From contig JAADCY010000039.1 in NCBI GenBank assembly GCA_013154205.1, forward strand, positions 1 to 10,376: a DNA stretch of 10,376 nucleotides, read 5' to 3'. The position numbers and the translations under genes were made by a program. Source of the DNA: Thermoproteota archaeon. Lineage in GTDB: Archaea > Thermoproteota > Thermoprotei_A > Sulfolobales > Desulfurococcaceae. A model generated the notes under the pieces. The model made no database searches. It had not been told where the DNA came from and was given only the letters and a program-made list of their open reading frames with translations. This document shows, in pieces, positions 6,223 through 10,376 of this stretch (the first letter of the stretch is position 1; each line of letters starts with the position of its first letter).

Positions 6223-9200
6223 TCCTTCATGATCGATTCAAGTTCTCTTCTCGCTTTCCTAAGCCTCTTTAGAACGGGGAACAATCTATTCTCTAGATTA
6301 ATCCTTCCGAGCTCGTCTATTATTGCGTCTAGCTTGGCTATGATCTTATCCGTATCCTCGGATTGTTGGATCTCTAGCCTGTTCTTGAGTGATATTATTT
6401 TTCTCTTGATATCTGAATGTGTTCCGCTTATCTTCTCCTCCATTCTACTTATTCCAAGCATGCTGTTATCTGATGCTATTTCATCAATCAAAGACTCCAG
6501 ATCCCTAGGCACGATCACACGTGTCAAATAGATGAGGTCTTCGCTGAACACTCTTAGGATCTCTTTGCATTTGTTGATGTATTCTTCTAATTCGGATTCA
6601 TATTTGCCGAGCAAATCAAGTATAGAGTCAGTTATTTCATTAATGCTCTCTGCGAGTCTTGTATTTAGAGTAGCAGCGTGTTCCTTCACATTCTGTACTG
6701 TTTTCCTTATATTATTGACATAGTCTTTCATCCTGTAGAGTTCTTGTAGCAAATTGTACAGTTCTGCATAATCTTCACTTATGTCTTCCAGTATTGTTGG
6801 GAGAATAGATTCCTCAGTTATTTTTATGAGGTCCTCTAGGCTCTCGATAACGGATCTGTATTCATCCTCATTCACGAATCCGATCTCATTAATGGCTCTC
6901 TTCTTGAATTCCTCGTCGAGGAGCACGTTAAGGATTAAATGCATGATGTTTATTAGCTCGTTAATATCGCCGATACGGCGGCCACCATAGAGGTTCCTAT
7001 AGTAATTATTGAGAATACTGTAGGCGAGCGCGTATTTTATCAGCATATTCTCTCTTATCGAATAAAGATGTTCGGCGATAAAGTGTCTATGCCCACCTAT
7101 AGTATTCTCCGAAACAATATTCTTTCTTATACTGATATCCGAATAGAGCCTGTAGTCTAGCGGATTATTGCGAGCAAGAATTATCGATAGATTGGTCCAT
7201 AAAGAAGAACGGCTTCTACCACCCCTACCGATCCTCTGGATCATGCTCTCGACTTTATCGAACCCAGCATTAACAATAATGGATACATTAGGATAATCAA
7301 CACCTAGCTCCAATGTCGTGGTTGCAAAGACTACGCCTAGCTCTCCTCGTCTCAGCTTCTCATAGAGGTTCTCTCTTTCATTAATGGGTATTTCACTATA
7401 TATTATGCCGAGCTGATCTTTAAGAATATCAGCTATAGAGGCCTTGCCCCCCTCATGATTTACCCTATCTTGAATAATCTGTTTAAGATTATGAGGAGTA
7501 ATGTATTCGAAATAATGTCTGCATCTATCCCTATTAGTTACGCATGCATCTAGGCTACAATCCTCTATTCTCTCAGGATTTCTTATGCAGAGTATATCGA
7601 GAGGTGAACCTAGAGATAAGGCTTGGATCGTGATCGTGTTCAGCCTGTTTATTTCACGCACATTATTTACAAAGAAGATTGATTGTGGTACATATTTCAA
7701 ATGTTTACCACTTTGCCTTTCACTATAAGCTTTATGAAGATACAGTATAAGTGAGGCAAGCTCAGACAGGTAGGTCTCCCAGCTAGTCATCGGCGTCATT
7801 TGAAGAAATAAGTAAATCTTCGTACGTACCCCGCTGAACTTTATATCACTGTATTTTCTGAGGATATGATCATATGTAAGATCTAATATTTTGTCCCGGG
7901 GCACATCTACGAGTTTCTCGGCGAAATCAATGGGTTGCCCAATTGTAGCCGATGATAGTATTGGCAGAATTATCTCTCTGCCAAGCTTGTCTTTTTGAAG
8001 CGACTTGATGATTTTTAGCAGATAATAGATCTGCGCCAATTTGATTGAGTCATACTCATGTATTTCGTCAAAAACAATGATCCTAGATGAGACGAGATCA
8101 TAAATGTCGATATCATATTCTCTCCGAGTAAAGGCCGCATACATTATTGTATCAATGTTTGAAACTATAATATCAGCCTTCTTAGCACCGATGTTTTCGC
8201 CTGGAAAAGGTATTATGAAATCATAGGGTTCTTCTCTATTTTCATCCTTACAGATGACCATTGGGCCCTTGCTTGTCTTTCTAATATATAGTTTTCCATT
8301 AATTCCGCATCTTATACCACGAAATTCGATCTCATCCCCTACATCTATTTCATCGTACTCGTCTAGTATCTTGTAGGTATCGCCATCCCTTATGTAGATC
8401 CTTATTTTCTTATCGATAGAATGATCCTTCAGGATCTCGTTAAGCATGTAAAGTAATTCTACTAATCGAGACATCTGATCAATTTCAAGCATTTTTCTCG
8501 GATATATGAAGACATATTTAAAGCCATCATTAAGATTGCGTAGAAGATCAATGAGCGTTATTGTTGTGAATACTTCTGTTTTACCTGCCCCTGTCGGAGC
8601 TACAATTAATACTGCTCTAGCTGTATCCATCTCCTTTATATAGTCGTAGATGGAATATGCTTGATACCCGTCAAAACCTCTTGTTCCCCTCCTCCCAAAG
8701 TATCTTCTAAGAGTTTCAACAAACACATTATACATTGTGTCCGACAATATGTTTCTCAATAGATTTCCAAGCTTCGCGCTCAGATCGGAATAAGGATTAC
8801 CCGGTATGTTTTCGCCCGGCAATATAATTCTATCACTAAGACTTGGCGATGATCGCCTAGTTATACTGAACGATGATGACAATACCATTTTTGAGTATCC
8901 AGGCATAATCCTTAGATCACTTGCTCTGAGTAAAATATCGAAGAAAATACTTCTGTAGCAAGTATTATTAACACGTATGATCATACCCATAGAATCTAGT
9001 CTATCAAGAATACTCATTACGATTGATGAAAGATCCCTCCTCGTTACAGCGCTTCTAAGTGAGCTCTTTACAGTGTTCTCTATGGTTTTAACAAGGTCAT
9101 CCCGCGATAAACAATATGATGGATTCTTTATCCGGCAGATCTCGCCGGGACTGCATTTAGGATCTATTTTCTGCGCTTCAAGGAGTAATATATTACTAAA

Positions 9201-9239
9201 AGCTCTTGACAACAATATGTCGTCAACATCTGAATGCAT
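6216..9239 (-). CDS. Superfamily 2 DExH helicase, DISARM DrmA-like
   Basis: A 1007-residue ATP-dependent nucleic acid helicase or translocase with an intact motif set: motif I APTGAGKTE (214-222), motif Ia YPRKML (246-251), motif II DEIHEYDS (391-398), motif III SSATI (429-433), motif IV-like FFVNN (522-526), motif V TTLELGVDYP (641-650) and motif VI QRIGRGGR (668-675). The RIGRGGR form is shared with the Lhr/MrfA/DrmA-type helicase groups. Residues 1-110 contain C29, C35, C43 and C94 around a winged-helix-like stretch (50-95). Four cysteines (C551, C561, C566, C573) fall in an insertion between motifs IV and V and may bind zinc. Residues about 785-1007 are almost wholly charged helix, probably coiled coil, with no DUF1998/MZB cysteine cluster; in MrfA that domain is at the helicase C-terminus, whereas here a DUF1998-like region is in the next gene. 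The start at ATG 9239 has AGGTGGG 3 bases upstream. The gene overlaps the ribosome site of the downstream DUF1998-PLD gene. Role inferred from context: motor subunit of a DNA-targeting defence complex. A repair function like that of MrfA is the main alternative. Confidence 0.92.
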   Translation of the reverse strand: MHSDVDDILLSRAFSNILLLEAQKIDPKCSPGEICRIKNPSYCLSRDDLVKTIENTVKSSLRSAVTRRDLSSIVMSILDRLDSMGMIIRVNNTCYRSIFFDILLRASDLRIMPGYSKMVLSSSFSITRRSSPSLSDRIILPGENIPGNPYSDLSAKLGNLLRNILSDTMYNVFVETLRRYFGRRGTRGFDGYQAYSIYDYIKEMDTARAVLIVAPTGAGKTEVFTTITLIDLLRNLNDGFKYVFIYPRKMLEIDQMSRLVELLYMLNEILKDHSIDKKIRIYIRDGDTYKILDEYDEIDVGDEIEFRGIRCGINGKLYIRKTSKGPMVICKDENREEPYDFIIPFPGENIGAKKADIIVSNIDTIMYAAFTRREYDIDIYDLVSSRIIVFDEIHEYDSIKLAQIYYLLKIIKSLQKDKLGREIILPILSSATIGQPIDFAEKLVDVPRDKILDLTYDHILRKYSDIKFSGVRTKIYLFLQMTPMTSWETYLSELASLILYLHKAYSERQSGKHLKYVPQSIFFVNNVREINRLNTITIQALSLGSPLDILCIRNPERIEDCSLDACVTNRDRCRHYFEYITPHNLKQIIQDRVNHEGGKASIADILKDQLGIIYSEIPINERENLYEKLRRGELGVVFATTTLELGVDYPNVSIIVNAGFDKVESMIQRIGRGGRSRSSLWTNLSIILARNNPLDYRLYSDISIRKNIVSENTIGGHRHFIAEHLYSIRENMLIKYALAYSILNNYYRNLYGGRRIGDINELINIMHLILNVLLDEEFKKRAINEIGFVNEDEYRSVIESLEDLIKITEESILPTILEDISEDYAELYNLLQELYRMKDYVNNIRKTVQNVKEHAATLNTRLAESINEITDSILDLLGKYESELEEYINKCKEILRVFSEDLIYLTRVIVPRDLESLIDEIASDNSMLGISRMEEKISGTHSDIKRKIISLKNRLEIQQSEDTDKIIAKLDAIIDELGRINLENRLFPVLKRLRKARRELESIMKER

Positions 9240-9242
9240 AAA

Positions 9243-9249
9243 CCCACCT
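9243..9249 (-). promoter_or_regulatory. Ribosome binding site of the helicase gene
   Basis: On the - strand AGGTGGG precedes the ATG at 9239 by 3 bases. Its AGGTG core matches the anti-Shine-Dalgarno complement and supports this start over the downstream in-frame candidates. Confidence 0.6.
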
Positions 9250-9306
9250 AGATATAATGAGGTTATTCAGATTATTAATACTTTAATTCATTGAAACACT
9301 GATTAT

Positions 9307-9337
9307 TTTGAACACAATAATATATTAACTGTTCAAA
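9307..9337. promoter_or_regulatory. Perfect 8-bp inverted repeat flanking a TATA-like core (candidate operator)
   Basis: TTTGAACA (9307-9314) and TGTTCAAA (9330-9337) are exact inverted copies separated by 15 AT-rich bases. Their centres are 23 bp apart, about two helical turns, suiting a dimeric regulator on one face of the DNA. The spacer contains the best TATA-like run upstream of the helicase gene, so a protein bound here would be expected to block TBP. The repeat is seen directly; its operator role is inferred. Confidence 0.5.
9316..9328 (-). promoter_or_regulatory. Candidate box A (TATA) of the helicase/DUF1998-PLD unit
   Basis: On the - strand TTAATATATTATT lies between the arms of the inverted repeat at 9307-9337. 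Initiation about 25 bases downstream (near 9298) would give a leader of roughly 58 bases before ATG 9239. A second AT-rich stretch, AGTATTAATAAT (about 9270-9281), is an alternative, but it would leave a leader of about 10 bases or fewer. Confidence 0.4.
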
Positions 9338-9347
9338 GAATAGATAT

Positions 9348-9373
9348 GGGTTCGAATCACATTAAATGAACCC
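9348..9373. repeat. 6-bp inverted repeat after thiDN: terminator hairpin or second operator
   Basis: GGGTTC (9348-9353) and GAACCC (9368-9373) form an exact inverted repeat with a 14-base spacer, starting 3 bases past the thiDN stop codon on the - strand. It could be a weak transcript-end hairpin, although the T-run beyond it is poor. It shares the GTTC/GAAC half-site with the neighbouring repeat at 9307-9337, so it may instead belong to the same regulatory array upstream of the helicase. Confidence 0.35.
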
Positions 9374-9375
9374 TA

Positions 9376-10376
9376 TCACCAACGACAAATATCTCTGATA
9401 ATCTTCACAATATTCAGAGGGTTATCAGCTAGTATTCTTATCATCGGCTCTCTGGCGTAGTCGCCGCGATCATATATTATCGTTGGTACTCTCCCTGTTT
9501 TCCTGACTGCTTCGCCTAGGATCCACGGTATTGATGCTCCTTCACGTTTCTTAATCTCTTCAGGCTCGTTCCTCCTATCGACATAGCAGATACTGTAGCC
9601 TTTCTCCTCGGCTCTCCTAACTAGTCGTTCATCGTATCTAATGTTAGCGGCAGCCCTTATCCTCGGATCATATTGTTGTGCTGCAAGGACTAGGCGGGCC
9701 ATATGGCTTGAAGCACCGAATCTTATCAGGCCATGTATCACTGGTTTCTCGATCCCCCTGGTTATTCTGCCCTCTACCCCTGCTACGTCTAGTGTTGTTC
9801 GGGCATAGAATGCTGGTAGGCTGTAGACTATGTTTGTCCCGACCTCGGGGATCAGATCGTTGATGCCGGGTATTGAGATGAAATCCTTTACGGCTTCCCA
9901 TAGTGTTTCTATAACCCTGTATTTCTCGGCTGGTATGATGAGCCATGCCGCCGGATTCACTGGGCCATGGCCTTTGCCTAGGGGGAGGCCATACTTGATC
10001 GCAGTGGTTATGAATTGCTTAGCGGTCTCCACGGCTTCCAGTATATCGTGTTTCTTGGCGAGGAGGGCTGCTAGTGCTGCAGAGAAGCTACATCCTGTTC
10101 CATGAGTGTTCTTTGTCCTGATCCGTTTTGTTCTGAAATAGTGATAGTCTCCCCTATAGTATAGTACGTCAATGGATTCATTCCCTTCTAGATGGCCTCC
10201 CTTAACTATTGCTACTTCGGCCCCGTGCTTCTCAACGATTATCCTGGCGGCTTCCAGCATATCGTCGAGGCTCTCTATCTTCATTCCAGTCAGGATCTCG
10301 GACTCCGGTATATTGGGAGTAACAATAGTAGCCCTAGGAATAAGGTATTTGATAAGTGTCTCGATAGCGTCTTCGC
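9376..10376 (-). CDS. thiD: ThiD-ThiN fusion: phosphomethylpyrimidine kinase / thiamine phosphate synthase (5' end outside window)
   Basis: The frame is open to the window edge (first full codon at 10374), giving 332 residues up to TGA at 9376-9378; an internal ATG at 10284 is residue 31 and is not the real start. The visible N-terminal part is the second half of ThiD (HMP/HMP-phosphate kinase, ribokinase fold). It shows VTPNIPE and LTG near residues 19-30, VKGGH near 57-61, and the HGTGCSFSAA anion-hole and catalytic segment near 91-100. The ThiN domain covers roughly the last 170 residues, with the archaeal signatures FGASSHMAR, AANIRYDE and IIYDRGDYAREPMIR. ThiD makes HMP-diphosphate and ThiN joins it to the thiazole phosphate to form thiamine phosphate; ThiN replaces ThiE in many archaea. 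It is an ordinary metabolic gene, GC-richer than the block beside it, and it marks the right boundary of that block. It runs in the same direction as the helicase gene, 136 bases upstream of it, so read-through into the helicase is possible. Confidence 0.95.
   Translation of the reverse strand, partial: EDAIETLIKYLIPRATIVTPNIPESEILTGMKIESLDDMLEAARIIVEKHGAEVAIVKGGHLEGNESIDVLYYRGDYHYFRTKRIRTKNTHGTGCSFSAALAALLAKKHDILEAVETAKQFITTAIKYGLPLGKGHGPVNPAAWLIIPAEKYRVIETLWEAVKDFISIPGINDLIPEVGTNIVYSLPAFYARTTLDVAGVEGRITRGIEKPVIHGLIRFGASSHMARLVLAAQQYDPRIRAAANIRYDERLVRRAEEKGYSICYVDRRNEPEEIKKREGASIPWILGEAVRKTGRVPTIIYDRGDYAREPMIRILADNPLNIVKIIRDICRW

Noticed and set aside
6160..6531. 123-codon + strand frame overlapping the helicase 3' end and the DUF1998-PLD start
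   Set aside because: It is a low-complexity Ser/Leu/Ile translation that mirrors the charged helical tail of the helicase, and it would overlap the strong ribosome site of the opposite gene.
8977..9294. 105-codon + strand frame across the helicase start and promoter
   Set aside because: It is antisense to the helicase N-terminus, has no recognisable domain, and its composition matches the complement of the helicase reading frame.
9343..9367. tRNA-like T-arm: ATGGG, TTCGAAT loop, CACAT, which could be a tRNA 3' remnant marking an integration site
   Set aside because: The stem has a G-A mismatch, no matching acceptor, D or anticodon arm is found in the AT-rich sequence upstream, and the same bases are explained by the GGGTTC/GAACCC inverted repeat. 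No integrase gene is present.
585..9375. CRISPR array, transposon ends or long direct repeats at the borders of the AT-rich block
   Set aside because: No regularly spaced repeats, transposase or integrase motifs, or matching border sequences were found by eye.

Overview
The window looks like part of a chromosome from a crenarchaeon (Thermoproteota), probably a hyperthermophile of the Desulfurococcales type. The evidence is a ThiD-ThiN fusion enzyme of archaeal type, an AmmeMemoRadiSam-type radical SAM protein, heavy use of ATA, AGA and AGG codons, AT-rich box A-like promoters, and ribosome binding sites matching the crenarchaeal 16S 3' end (one is a 10-nt perfect match). The organism is inferred from these traits only, not from a database match.

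Layout: positions 1-584 hold the 3' part of a radical SAM gene (amrS-like, + strand). Positions 702-3766 hold a two-gene + strand unit: a DUF1156/COG1743-like DNA methyltransferase (702-2531) and an unrecognised 406-aa protein (2546-3766). Facing it, with only 3 bases between stop codons, is a - strand two-gene unit: a 1007-aa superfamily 2 helicase (9239-6216) followed by an 812-aa protein (6208-3770). The latter appears to join a DUF1998-like, cysteine-containing region to a C-terminal phospholipase D-like nuclease domain. Positions 9376-10376 hold the 3' part of thiDN (- strand). The two gaps longer than 100 bases (585-701 and 9240-9375) carry the probable promoters of the two units; the second also holds two inverted repeats.

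The four central genes form a compact, AT-rich block between two GC-richer metabolic genes. By hand count, sampled 60-base lines are about 32-43% GC inside and 47-55% GC in the flanks. Helicase, DUF1998 protein, PLD protein and DNA methyltransferase is the defining gene set of the DISARM antiphage system (drmA, drmB, drmC plus a drmM methylase). Here that set seems to occur in a reduced archaeal form, with drmB and drmC fused, a DUF1156-type methylase, and an additional unknown gene co-transcribed with the methylase. The likely logic is that the methylase marks self DNA, while the helicase and DUF1998-PLD protein engage and cut unmodified invading DNA. The domain calls rest on visible motifs; the DISARM relationship and defence role are inference.
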